A stretch of 64,000 bases of DNA from positions 337,316 through 401,315 of the forward strand of contig CAJTFW010000003.1 in NCBI GenBank assembly GCA_910575445.1, read 5' to 3'. The notes beneath the pieces were generated by a model, which did no database searches, had not been told where the DNA came from, and was given only the letters and a program-made list of their open reading frames with translations. The position numbers and the translations under genes were made by a program. Source of the stretch: Lachnospiraceae bacterium (GTDB lineage Bacteria; Bacillota; Clostridia; Lachnospirales; Lachnospiraceae). Of this stretch, positions 42,525 to 50,739 are shown in pieces. Position 1 is the stretch's first letter. Every line of letters begins with the position of its first letter.

Positions 42525-43904
42525 TTAAGTTTTGGAAGAAACCGATGTCTTTTGCTCTAGTTGTCTGAACATTTTCAAAAGAACCACAACCGCTGCGATT
42601 GCTAACACCACTTCCGCAATAAATTGCGAAAATGCCAGCCCATACAGCGGGAAAAGTGCATTTAACAGATAGAGTGCTGGAATCTCTAATACAATCTTTC
42701 TAAGAATTGCAAAGATTAAGGATTTGCTGCCCATTCCACAGGCCTGAAAGATGCCAACTGCCAGAAAATCCATACACAGAAAAGGAAGTGCCAGGCAAAG
42801 GCCATGCAGAAAACGACTTCCATAAGCAACAATCTGGTCGTTGTTCATAAACATTCGAATAAAAAAATCAGAACCCACATAATAACAAAATGTTACCAGC
42901 ATCAAAAAAGAAATTGAAATCTTACCCGAAAAAATCACCGTCTTTTTCATCCGCTTTGTATTACCACTGGCATAATTATAACTGACAAGCGGCATAATTC
43001 CCTGTGAAAGTCCCATTGCAATATACATGGGCACCATATTAATCTTCTGCGCAATCCCCATCGCTGCCACAGCATCTGAGCCATAGGCAGAAGTAAAATT
43101 GTTAAGTACGGTCATACCAGTGACATTTAAAAGATTCTGTATCGAAGCAGGAATTCCAACACTGCAGATATTGGCAATCGTCGCCCAGGGAAGCCGCATC
43201 ATCGAAGGGCGGATACATACATACGTCTTTCCTCTCTTAACCACAAGAAATATCAAAAAATACAGACATGCCACACAGTTTGACAAAAAAGTAGCAAATC
43301 CTGCACCCGCTGCTCCCATATGAAATCCCCAGGGAAGAATAAAGATTGGATCTAACACAATATTTAACAGACAGCCGCTCATCGTCCCAATACTTGCATG
43401 CAAGGAAGACCCCTCTGCGCGAACCAGATACGCCATCACCACATTGAGAATCGCAGGAATCGCACCAAAGGTCACGGTCCATTTTAGATATTCTCCCGTT
43501 GCAGCGACAGTTACATTGTCAGAGCCAAGCAGTATCAGCAGAGGCTCCCGAAATACAGTATACAACAGTGAAAAAAGCGCACCACTTAACAACGCACAGT
43601 AAAACCCAAACGACGAACTTCGATAGACGGTATCATAATCTTTGCTCCCAAGTGCCCGACTCATCATACTGGAGCTGCCGATGCCAAAGAGGTTGTTGAC
43701 CGCATTAAAGGCTAAAAGCACTGGGCCAGCCAGTGCCACTGCTGCATTTTGCACCGGGTCATTGACCATTCCTACAAAATACGTATCTGCAAGATTATAT
43801 ATTACCATCACAAGTGAACTGATAATCGTTGGAACCGCCATAGTCATCACCGCTTTGGGTATTGGTGTCTCCTCAAATAATACCATCTTTTGTCTGTCTT
43901 CCAT
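42525..43904 (-). CDS. MATE-family multidrug exporter
   Basis: A 459-residue integral membrane protein with twelve predicted helices in two similar halves. Typical MATE stretches are PKAVMTMAVPTIISSLVMVIYNLADTYFVGM near the start and GIAQKINMVPMYIAMGLSQGIMPLVSYNYASGNTKRM in the second half. Such proteins export cationic drugs or metabolites against a sodium or proton gradient. I chose the ATG at 43904 (MEDRQKMVLFEE) after GGGGAG over two upstream starts. Upstream, 27 bases away, is a lipoprotein gene in the same orientation; the two may be co-transcribed. Confidence 0.9.
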   Translation of the reverse strand: MEDRQKMVLFEETPIPKAVMTMAVPTIISSLVMVIYNLADTYFVGMVNDPVQNAAVALAGPVLLAFNAVNNLFGIGSSSMMSRALGSKDYDTVYRSSSFGFYCALLSGALFSLLYTVFREPLLILLGSDNVTVAATGEYLKWTVTFGAIPAILNVVMAYLVRAEGSSLHASIGTMSGCLLNIVLDPIFILPWGFHMGAAGAGFATFLSNCVACLYFLIFLVVKRGKTYVCIRPSMMRLPWATIANICSVGIPASIQNLLNVTGMTVLNNFTSAYGSDAVAAMGIAQKINMVPMYIAMGLSQGIMPLVSYNYASGNTKRMKKTVIFSGKISISFLMLVTFCYYVGSDFFIRMFMNNDQIVAYGSRFLHGLCLALPFLCMDFLAVGIFQACGMGSKSLIFAILRKIVLEIPALYLLNALFPLYGLAFSQFIAEVVLAIAAVVVLLKMFRQLEQKTSVSSKT

Positions 43905-43930
43905 ATTTTGACTCCCCATTTTTTTCTTGA

Positions 43931-45106
43931 TTACTCGATATGTTTTAACACTTCTTCCACACTCTGATTCCATCCATTTATCAAAAGAACATCCATCTGT
44001 TCAGTATCTAAGAAAAATATCTTCTGCTCTGGCTCATTCTGATAGAGACGAACTTCTCTTAGATTTTCCCCTTCTTCGGTATTGATAAAAGGCTCGTATT
44101 CATTGATAACAATGATATCTTTGTCACCATCGTTATCATAATCTTGAAAGCTGATTGCTAATATTTTCACAAAGCGAAGGTTTCTTCTGTAGTTTTCTTC
44201 TTCTACATACGGAAAAGTATAGACCGTCTCTTTCTCTTTGACAAGCGCAAAAAATGCATCTTCATTCACATTGACACTCTGGTTTGGCGCATAGGAAGTA
44301 AAGGTCACTTCTCCCCACCCTTCGAGTTCTGTCTCAAAGCACTGTTCATCAATCTTCCAGATATCCATAGAATTATCTAACTCTTTTACAAAGCGATTGG
44401 AACAGAATTGATAACCATTCTCACTTTTTTTCAGTGTTACTTGACAGGAAGAAAACGGACAAGAAGAAAACGGAGATGGGGCATGGTCATCTCCTGGTAC
44501 ACAGTCTAACTCATAAGTATCCTCTCCAATTTGTTGACCGCTGACACAAGTATAGTTGGTATAATTGGTATCTCCATGTTCACTGACATAGATATCATAA
44601 TCTGCAAGATAAATCCACGACAATGGAATTGCCATATCCTCATAGACAATCCCCGTCTTCTCAAGCACAAATTCTTGTATCTGCTTGGTGGAAAGTCTGA
44701 TAGTATCTGTATAAATTTCTTCCTGCTCATTCGCCTCTAGATAGGCAGCAGTCTCCTCTTCCTTTAAAGAAGAAAGCTCTAATCCAGCGCCTGCATAGAA
44801 TACTTCATCGAGGTTAATGTCTTGCGGTCTTTCATATTCGGAGAGCAAGAATCCATAATTATCTTTTGCACTAATCCACGCAGTAAAATCCTGAAGTTCT
44901 TGTTTGCTTAACTCTCTTGGATAAGAAATAGTACCAGGATTCTCTTCCTCTGTCACGCTTTCTGCAACAGCATCTATGCGGTCTTCTGTATTTTCCTCTG
45001 CCACTACATCTTCTACATCTTTTGTCTCATCCGCCATCTTCTGACAGCCCGTAAAAAGAAGCGATGTGCCTATTAAAATCATACTCATATATTGCTTTAC
45101 ATTCAT
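43931..45106 (-). CDS. Lipoprotein with a calcium-binding-like DxDxDG loop
   Basis: A 391-residue lipoprotein (signal MNVKQYMSMILIGTSLLFTGC, cysteine near 21). An acidic spacer is followed by a large extracytoplasmic domain. Near residue 330 lies DYDNDGDKDIIVINEYEPF, an EF-hand-like or FG-GAP-like calcium loop typical of beta-propeller surface proteins. A duplicated PFSSC-PFSSC motif (near residue 220) could form disulfides or bind a metal. The start follows AAAAAGGAG. Function is unknown. Confidence 0.8.
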   Translation of the reverse strand: MNVKQYMSMILIGTSLLFTGCQKMADETKDVEDVVAEENTEDRIDAVAESVTEEENPGTISYPRELSKQELQDFTAWISAKDNYGFLLSEYERPQDINLDEVFYAGAGLELSSLKEEETAAYLEANEQEEIYTDTIRLSTKQIQEFVLEKTGIVYEDMAIPLSWIYLADYDIYVSEHGDTNYTNYTCVSGQQIGEDTYELDCVPGDDHAPSPFSSCPFSSCQVTLKKSENGYQFCSNRFVKELDNSMDIWKIDEQCFETELEGWGEVTFTSYAPNQSVNVNEDAFFALVKEKETVYTFPYVEEENYRRNLRFVKILAISFQDYDNDGDKDIIVINEYEPFINTEEGENLREVRLYQNEPEQKIFFLDTEQMDVLLINGWNQSVEEVLKHIE

Positions 45107-45260
45107 ATTTTATTCTCCTTTTTTATCTTCTTTTCAAATAGTCTAGCACAGTTTCTATTATCCGTAAACGCCCAAAATAGGGATTGGATGGGGGTAATTT
45201 TTATGAGGTACTATGTCACAACAGGAGCGAATTACTCGTGTTTTTCTTAAAAATATATAA

Positions 45261-45306
45261 AAAAGCCAGAAACAACTTCATATCAATCCGTTCGCTTCTG
45301 GCTTTT
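45261..45306. terminator. Bidirectional terminator-like hairpin
   Basis: AAAAGCCAGAA (45261-45271) and TTCTGGCTTTT (45296-45306) form an 11-bp stem around 24 bases, with T-rich flanks on both strands. Confidence 0.7.
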
Positions 45307-45373
45307 GTTTATATCTCTTTTTAAATTAATATCCATATTCACGGATATTCTGCCCGTCTTCTTTGCTTCCTCA

Positions 45374-45396
45374 AAGGAACTCGCACCGAGTTCCTT
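45374..45396. terminator. Perfect 10-bp hairpin after the decarboxylase-cupin gene
   Basis: AAGGAACTCG, CAC, CGAGTTCCTT. It lies 28 bases past the minus-strand stop. There is no T-run, so it may be an RNA end stabiliser or an imperfect terminator. Confidence 0.45.
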
Positions 45397-45423
45397 GCTT
45401 CTTTATCTTCTCTGAGCCGGACT

Positions 45424-46179
45424 TTATCTCAGACTGTTGTATGTTCCATCATCTACCGCTTCCAACCACTCATTGGAACCATTCTCACCGGGAACTTCAA
45501 CTGCCAGATGCGAAAACCAGCTGTCTTTTGCCGCACCGTGCCAATGCTTTACACCAACCAAAATATTGACAACATCCCCCGGATGGAGTTCCTGCGCTTC
45601 TTTTCCTTCTTCCTGATAATACCCACGCCCTGCAACACACACCAGAATCTGCCCGCCGCCTTTATCCGCATGATGGATATGCCAATTGTTGCGGCATCCC
45701 GGCTCAAATGTCACATTAAAAATCCCAACCTGTGATGTGGAAAGCGGGGCAAGGAAACTTCGTCCGGTAAAATACTGTGCAAAGCCATCATTAGGCTTGC
45801 CGATAGGAAACACCATCTTGGCCGCATGGGCTGCTTTTGCATCCTCACCTGCCATCTCATCTTTCCATACATCCTTTGCCAGACCAAACACCGCCCATCC
45901 CTTTGGCCATCCTGCATAAAAAGCAGCATGGGTGATGATTGCTGCGGCTTCTGCTCTCGTCACACCATGCGCCTTTGCATTTTCCAGATGGTAAAGCAGC
46001 GAAGAATCCGTAATACCAGAAGATATCAGCGCCACCATCGTTACAATGCAGCGTGTTTTCAGGTCAATATCCTGATTATTCCAGTTTTCCCCAAACAGTA
46101 CATCGTCATTATAGTGCGCAAATTCCGGTGCGAAATCGCCTAACTGCATCTTTCCTGCTGTCTGTATAATTTTCTCCAT
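45424..46179 (-). CDS. Carboxymuconolactone decarboxylase-cupin fusion protein
   Basis: A 251-residue protein starting at 46179 after AGGAG. The N-terminal half (about 30-110) is a carboxymuconolactone decarboxylase/AhpD-like helical domain (KTRCIVTMVALISSGITDSSLLYHLENAKAHGVTRAEAAAIITHAAFYAGWPKGWAVF), but the AhpD CxxC is absent. The C-terminal half (about 140-240) is a cupin with metal-binding histidines (NNWHIHHADKGGGQILVCVAGRGYYQ ... VKHWHGAA). Fusions of this kind occur in oxidative or quinone-related clusters. It follows the aldo-keto reductase gene by 18 bases, so a shared redox role is likely; the exact reaction is unknown. Confidence 0.85.
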   Translation of the reverse strand: MEKIIQTAGKMQLGDFAPEFAHYNDDVLFGENWNNQDIDLKTRCIVTMVALISSGITDSSLLYHLENAKAHGVTRAEAAAIITHAAFYAGWPKGWAVFGLAKDVWKDEMAGEDAKAAHAAKMVFPIGKPNDGFAQYFTGRSFLAPLSTSQVGIFNVTFEPGCRNNWHIHHADKGGGQILVCVAGRGYYQEEGKEAQELHPGDVVNILVGVKHWHGAAKDSWFSHLAVEVPGENGSNEWLEAVDDGTYNSLR

Positions 46180-46197
46180 TGTCTTATCTCCTATCAT

Positions 46198-47208
46198 TTA
46201 TACTACATTTCCTGCTTTTTGTTTGCCGTTCTGTGCCATAACGCCTGCAAGGGCATGGGGAACATACAGCTCCTCCAGATAACGGGTCTCGGCTTTTGTC
46301 AGTTCCAATTCCACCGCTTTTACCGCGCCATCCACATGGGAAATCTTTGTCGCTCCCACTACAGGCGCTGTCACCTTTGTCAGAAGCCACGCAAGGGAAA
46401 CCTCTGTCATGGAAACATCCCTTTTTTCTGCGATTTCTTCTACGCGCTGTATAACCTTTCTGTCAGCCTTTGCCGTATCGTCATATTTGAACCGCGCATA
46501 AGCATCCTGTTCCAGCCGCTTTGAAGTTTCTCCGGGGTGGCGGGATAACCTTCCACTTGCCAGCGCACTGTATGGTGTCATGGCAATATTTTCCGAATAA
46601 CAGAAAGGCGCCATTTCCCGTTCTTCCTCACGGGCAATCAGGTTATAATGCCCCTGAATGGATACAAACTCTGCAAACCCCTGTGACCTTGCATAGTAAT
46701 TCGCCTTGGCAAGCTGCCACGCAAAACAATTGGAAATACCAATATAACGAGCCTTTCCTGCCTTGACGGCATTATTAAGTCCCTCCATAATCTCCTCCAT
46801 CGGGGTATGGTAATCCCACATATGGCAGATGTAGAGATCGACATAATCCATGCCAAGATTTTCAAGGCTCTTATTCAGGTAATTTTCAATGTGCTGCTGC
46901 CCGCTGACCCCGGAATCAATTTCTTCCTGTGTACGCGGGGTAAACTTTGTGGCAATCACATATTCATCACGCTTTGCAAAATCCCGGAGTGCCTTCCCGA
47001 CAAACTGCTCACTGGTTCCATTCTGATAGGCAATCGCCGTATCATAAAAATTGATGCCAAACTTTAGACCATGCTTTATAATCTCCCTTGTCTGGCTTTC
47101 ATCTACTGTCCAGCTATGCTGTCCGGCAGCCGCATCGCCAAATCCCATACACCCCATACAAATACGGGACACTTTCAAATCCGATTTTCCTAAATTTGTA
47201 TACTTCAT
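46198..47208 (-). CDS. Aldo-keto reductase
   Basis: A 336-residue NADPH-dependent oxidoreductase starting at 47208 (MKYTNLGKSDLKVSRICMGCMGFG) after AAAGGAAA. The AKR catalytic tetrad is visible: Asp and Tyr in FYDTAIAYQNG, Lys in ATKFTPR and His in YICHMWDYHTP. The cofactor-binding end (VSLAWLLTKVTAPVVGATKISHVDGAVKA) is intact. It belongs to the YhdN/YajO-like group of aldehyde and ketone reductases. It sits in an operon-like row behind LysR and flavodoxin genes. Its start overlaps the end of a decayed DUF4405 gene by 95 bases. Confidence 0.92.
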   Translation of the reverse strand: MKYTNLGKSDLKVSRICMGCMGFGDAAAGQHSWTVDESQTREIIKHGLKFGINFYDTAIAYQNGTSEQFVGKALRDFAKRDEYVIATKFTPRTQEEIDSGVSGQQHIENYLNKSLENLGMDYVDLYICHMWDYHTPMEEIMEGLNNAVKAGKARYIGISNCFAWQLAKANYYARSQGFAEFVSIQGHYNLIAREEEREMAPFCYSENIAMTPYSALASGRLSRHPGETSKRLEQDAYARFKYDDTAKADRKVIQRVEEIAEKRDVSMTEVSLAWLLTKVTAPVVGATKISHVDGAVKAVELELTKAETRYLEELYVPHALAGVMAQNGKQKAGNVV

Positions 47209-47528
47209 TATTTTCCTTTCTGCCAAAGAGATACAACCCATACACAGCAAGCAAGGCTGCCATCATTCGTAAAATCCATGTAACAGCCTGTGGTTTTTCC
47301 CTGCCGCCTGTCCGTTTTTGGCACATTCCTAAAATCATGCTCCAATGTAGCCCTAAATGCACACTCATCAGCACAAATCCCCAATAGGAGGCAGCCAGGT
47401 GCATCATCCTTGCCGTTGCCATCGGACCATGGATAGAAAGCGCCGCAAATACATGGCGCGACATCACGATTCCACTGAATCCCAGGCACAACATAGTTCT
47501 TGCAATCGATTCCTGTTTTTATTTTCAT
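47114..47528 (-). pseudogene. Decayed DUF4405 membrane cytochrome-like gene
   Basis: The DUF4405 pattern is split over two frames. The usual start MKIKTGID is at 47528-47505. The next recognisable part, LGFSGIVMSRHVFAALSIHGPMATARMMHLAASYWGFVLMSVHLGLHW, is in another frame at about 47485-47340. The roughly 60 residues that normally lie between (first helix and HEW/HH heme-ligand region) are missing. A deletion with frameshift explains both. The C-terminal frame reads on over the aldo-keto reductase start, so its own stop also appears lost. Intact members have four membrane helices and probably bind heme. Confidence 0.55.
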
Positions 47529-47583
47529 TTTTGTCTGTATAAGTTGCTTCCCTTCCAGAACAGAATCCGTTTGCCGCCTCACA

Positions 47584-48285
47584 TCATTCTCCAAAATCCA
47601 ATCCAAGACCGTTTACCCATTCCATAACCGTATCCTGCGAATCGCTGCCATTCAATCGCTTTCCTGGAAGCCAGTCTGCTCCATCTGTGAGCTGCTCCAA
47701 ATTTGTTGCGGAAGAACCCACGCCACTGCCGCCGGAAGTACAGAATGGAACAATTGTCTTTCCTGAAAAATCATAGCTCTCCACAAAAGTGCTGACAATC
47801 CTTGGTGCTTCGCCCCACCAGATCGGATATCCAATGAACACAATAGCATACTGTTCCATATCTTCCACTGAATCGGAAATAGCAGGACGAACATCTGGAT
47901 CATTCATTTCAATCGTGGTACGGCTGTTATTGTCATTATAATTCAGGTCTGCATCCGTATATGGTTCTTCTGGAACAATTTCGTAAATATCCGCATTTAA
48001 TCCGTTTGCGATATGCTCTGCTATCCCCCTCGTTGTATTGGTAGCGGAAAAATAAGCCACCAGCATTTTTGTTCCCTGTTCTTCCAAAATAACAGGATTC
48101 TCCGATTCGTTCGTCTGTCCTTCAGAAGTGTCCGTGTTTTCTGCAGATTCCTCACTATTCACAGTGCCTGCCGCCGGCTTCTCTTCCGTAGAAGGCTGCC
48201 TGGTCTGGCTTACAGAGTTTCCACAAGCTGCCAGACTCAAAATCATCAACAGGGAAATTAAAATAGTAATCACTTTTTTCATCAT
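47584..48285 (-). CDS. Flavodoxin-domain lipoprotein
   Basis: A 233-residue protein with a lipoprotein signal (MKKVITILISLLMILSLAACG), a serine/glutamate-rich spacer and a flavodoxin domain (about 75-233). The FMN phosphate loop is YFSATNTTRGIAEHIA; aromatic loops near FMN are GYPIWWGEAPRI and CTSGGSGVGSS. Extracytoplasmic flavodoxins of this type occur with aldo-keto reductases and carboxymuconolactone decarboxylases in Clostridia and are thought to act in electron transfer. The start follows GGAGG (ATG at 48285; the one at 48282 is also possible). Confidence 0.88.
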   Translation of the reverse strand: MMKKVITILISLLMILSLAACGNSVSQTRQPSTEEKPAAGTVNSEESAENTDTSEGQTNESENPVILEEQGTKMLVAYFSATNTTRGIAEHIANGLNADIYEIVPEEPYTDADLNYNDNNSRTTIEMNDPDVRPAISDSVEDMEQYAIVFIGYPIWWGEAPRIVSTFVESYDFSGKTIVPFCTSGGSGVGSSATNLEQLTDGADWLPGKRLNGSDSQDTVMEWVNGLGLDFGE

Positions 48286-48435
48286 AAATACCTCCAATTT
48301 TTATTAGCTTAATCCCACTCTCTAAATATGTGGGCGCTGCTTTTTACTGTGCCAGTGAAAAAGTAATCTCCTCCCGCTGCTTCCCTGTGAAATATTTTTC
48401 TCACTGCCACAGGCGGCAAAGGAGAAAATTTGTTT

Positions 48436-48636
48436 CTATTTTTGTTCTTTCATTTTGCAGATGATATAATCAATCTCGTCAAGGGACTGCTGCTTTCCAT
48501 GTATTTCATCCAGTAATTGATACCGGCATTTCCGCAGCATCCGTATCTGTATCTCCTTATCATCGCACCTGGTTATTTCCTCAATCCTCTCTTTACTGAA
48601 GCCGGCTTTGGAAAGAGCATAGATATCTGGTTCCAT
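48436..48636 (-). CDS. Small helical protein of unknown function (66 residues)
   Basis: Starts at 48636 after AAGGAGGGG. The sequence MEPDIYALSKAGFSKERIEEITRCDDKEIQIRMLRKCRYQLLDEIH is helical and resembles the small proteins often encoded beside MerR/LysR-controlled flavodoxin operons, but I cannot name it. It lies between the LysR gene and the flavodoxin gene in the same orientation. Confidence 0.65.
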   Translation of the reverse strand: MEPDIYALSKAGFSKERIEEITRCDDKEIQIRMLRKCRYQLLDEIHGKQQSLDEIDYIICKMKEQK

Positions 48637-48789
48637 GAAAAAGCATCCCCTCCTTAATACAATAGAAAATCCGCTCCGCAAATTTTCTATTGTCATGAAC
48701 AAAAATGTAAGTGTAGTTCCGAAGCTGCCTGCCTCATCCCTGCACTTACATTATAATTATATGCCTGATATATATCAAATACTTGGTTT

Positions 48790-49680
48790 TTATAACTTAT
48801 CCATGCTCAAAAAGCATTTTGCATATTCTATAAATTTTGTAGCCGCCAGACTAAATGGCTGTTCCCGTTTCCATGCCAGAACACATGTTGCCATAAGTTC
48901 TGGATACAGCGGCCGGCAGACAATCTTTGATGAGTCCCAAAAAGGAACCGCACCTTCAATGACCAAAGAATATGCCAGCCCCCTGCTCACCATAACTGCA
49001 CCATTGGTACTCAGATTACTGGTAAACAAGATATTCAGATTTTTATAATAGTCCCCAAACCAGCTTGCCAATTCACTCTGTACCTGTATTCTTCGCGGAA
49101 GAATCAACGGCAGTTCTGCTAGTTCGTCTGCCTTAACATGCTTTTTCCCTGCAAGCGGATCATTCGGCGGCATCAAAACTACCCATCTTTCTTTCATATC
49201 CAGACGGATAAACTCATATTTTCCCATCTCAATCGGCTCCAGGAGCAATCCTAAATCAAGCAGTCCCTTATCCATCTGTTCTTTTACCAAATCTGCAGTC
49301 GCTGTAAACAGATCAAAAATAACAAGGGGATATTTTTGATGGAAATTCCGAATCAGATCCGAAAGCATCTGCACAGACGCAACTTCCCCGCAGCCAATAG
49401 AAATCTTTCCCTCTACCTGTTCTTCCTGCTCTACCAATTCTTTTTCTGTTTTATCAACCAACTGTAGAATTTCCTCTGCCCGGCGCCGAAGCAGTAGACC
49501 CTCATTTGTCAGCCGGATCTTCCGTGTCCCCCTGTCAAACAACCGGACACCAATTTCTTCCTCCATCTGTGCAAGTTGGCGGGAAAGCGTAGGCTGTGTA
49601 ATATGTAAAACTTCTGCGGCTTTTGTAATGCTTTCTTCCCTTACTACGCTAAGAAAATAGCGAAGAACCCTGATTTCCAT
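48790..49680 (-). CDS. LysR-family transcriptional regulator
   Basis: A 296-residue regulator starting at 49680 (MEIRVLRYFLSVVREESITKAAEVLHITQPTLSRQLAQMEEEIGVRLFDR) after GAGGAG. The N-terminal winged helix is typical, and the C-terminal effector domain (about 90-290) has the periplasmic-binding-protein fold seen in the family. It is followed, in the same orientation, by the small protein, flavodoxin, decayed DUF4405, aldo-keto reductase and decarboxylase-cupin genes, which it probably controls in response to a redox-active or electrophilic compound. Confidence 0.92.
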   Translation of the reverse strand: MEIRVLRYFLSVVREESITKAAEVLHITQPTLSRQLAQMEEEIGVRLFDRGTRKIRLTNEGLLLRRRAEEILQLVDKTEKELVEQEEQVEGKISIGCGEVASVQMLSDLIRNFHQKYPLVIFDLFTATADLVKEQMDKGLLDLGLLLEPIEMGKYEFIRLDMKERWVVLMPPNDPLAGKKHVKADELAELPLILPRRIQVQSELASWFGDYYKNLNILFTSNLSTNGAVMVSRGLAYSLVIEGAVPFWDSSKIVCRPLYPELMATCVLAWKREQPFSLAATKFIEYAKCFLSMDKL

Positions 49681-49764
49681 ATGCAAACTCCTCTCAGCTT
49701 TATCCATGCTTTGCAGATTGTATTATAATATTTTTATGCCTTTTAAGCAATACAACCATACCTT

Positions 49765-50109
49765 TTGATTTTGCCTTTAAGGGGGCAAATTTCTACCATT
49801 TTTTCCCGGTCAAAACACAAAAATATTCTTTCATTGGTATTAAATACACTGATTATATTGCTGATTGTGGCAGCTTCTACCAAAGCGCAGAGCATAGACA
49901 GTGATGAAATTTTAAATATTGGGATTATGCTTTCTAACATAGTAAACAAACTCTATCCCCTGGCCGGGCTTATTTCAAAAGCAGTTGAACAGCAAAACTG
50001 GCTGTACTTTTTAGCTTTTGTTGGCATGTCGGTTTTAATTGGTGCGATTTTTGTAGGGATAGTGACTCATTTTTACCAGAAGCTGAATACTGCTACGTTT
50101 AATCATTAA
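49765..50109 (+). pseudogene. Remnant of an ABC-2 type permease
   Basis: A 114-residue open frame with no Shine-Dalgarno at its first codon (ATG at 49765 in a T-rich stretch). It has two membrane helices. The segments ILSLVLNTLIILLIV and LYPLAGLISKAVEQQNWLYFLAFVGMSVLIGAIFVGIVTHFYQKLNTA fit the start and end of the large (about 530-residue) Firmicutes ABC permeases, with most of the middle missing. No ATPase gene adjoins. It is probably a decayed fragment. The family call comes from memory of the pattern and is moderate. Confidence 0.4.
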
Positions 50110-50374
50110 TGGTGGTGACTTCTATTCTGCTATTGATATTTTCTTTCCTACTATATAAGCAACTACAACCATATTAGCTTTATAAAATATGAGAATAAGA
50201 TAAAGATTACCAAAAGAACACAGGAGATAAAAACAGGAATCCTCTATTTGGAATACTGCACTTGCAGCAGCGGTAATTCATATATTTTGTTTTTGGAAAG
50301 AGGGAGAACGAATAAGAAAGGAACAACTCGCAAGAATCATTCCTTCCCCTTCTAAAACTCATCTACTTTTATCG

Positions 50375-50551
50375 TTAAATCTGCCGAATGTAAAAATGAA
50401 TACTCTGATAATCTCCCCACAGAACCGGAAGCGGAAGTCCTGCATACATCAGTACGTTTCCTGTATAGATCCTTTCCTCGTTATTGATCCGGTACTGTGC
50501 TCCTCCTTTCAGACCTCTGAGCCGAAGCTGACGAAAAGGGGGGTTCGCCAT
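50375..50551 (-). pseudogene. C-terminal remnant of a GH36 alpha-galactosidase
   Basis: Minus-strand translation gives ANPPFRQLRLRGLKGG, then AQYRINNEERIYTGNV, then LMYAGLPLPVLWGDYQSIHFYIRQI and a TAA at 50375-50377. This matches the C-terminal beta-sandwich of GH36 alpha-galactosidases (RLRGL..., ...Y-GD-LM-AGL-LP...GD..S). No catalytic domain is present. At about 50550 the frame is joined to a transposase fragment. Confidence 0.6.
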
Positions 50552-50650
50552 TATATCTCATTCTTCCATTTGCCAGTCGAATATAGGTAAAATCCGTACA
50601 CCATACCTTGTTTTTGGCCTCTGCTCTGAAATCCTGCTTTATATTGTTGT
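50550..50650 (-). pseudogene. Fragment of an IS3-like transposase
   Basis: The minus strand reads NIKQDFRAEAKNKVWCTDFT then YIRLANGRMRYN. The VWCTDFTYI stretch is the first catalytic-aspartate region of IS3/IS150-type DDE transposases. It is flanked on the left by the GH36 remnant and on the right by the nuclease remnant, and no terminal inverted repeats were found. Confidence 0.6.
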
Positions 50651-50656
50651 AATAAA

Positions 50657-50726
50657 GAGGATGGAATTGAAAAAGGTATAAAAAGCGTATTAACCATCTC
50701 CATAAAATCCCACTTGATTCCTGGAC
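50657..50726 (+). pseudogene. 3' remnant of an Rpn-family nuclease gene
   Basis: This stretch is clearly similar to the region near 54876 in the larger Rpn-family pseudogene (GATGGAATTGAAAAAGGTA start, then GTATTAACC-TCT-CA-AAAATC, then ACTTGA). It is frameshifted and has no start. Confidence 0.65.
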
Positions 50727-50739
50727 TGTAGATTGAATA

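Larger units (their letters stand above)
45107..45423. other. Intergenic region of 317 bases with two hairpins, no gene seen
   Basis: It holds the promoter region of the lipoprotein gene (to its left), the long-loop hairpin at 45261-45306 and a compact hairpin at 45374-45396. I see no small gene with a Shine-Dalgarno and no recognisable riboswitch. Confidence 0.6.

Noticed and set aside
45107..45423. Riboswitch in the long gap after the decarboxylase-cupin gene
   Set aside because: The gap lies at 3' ends and a lipoprotein promoter; only simple hairpins are visible.
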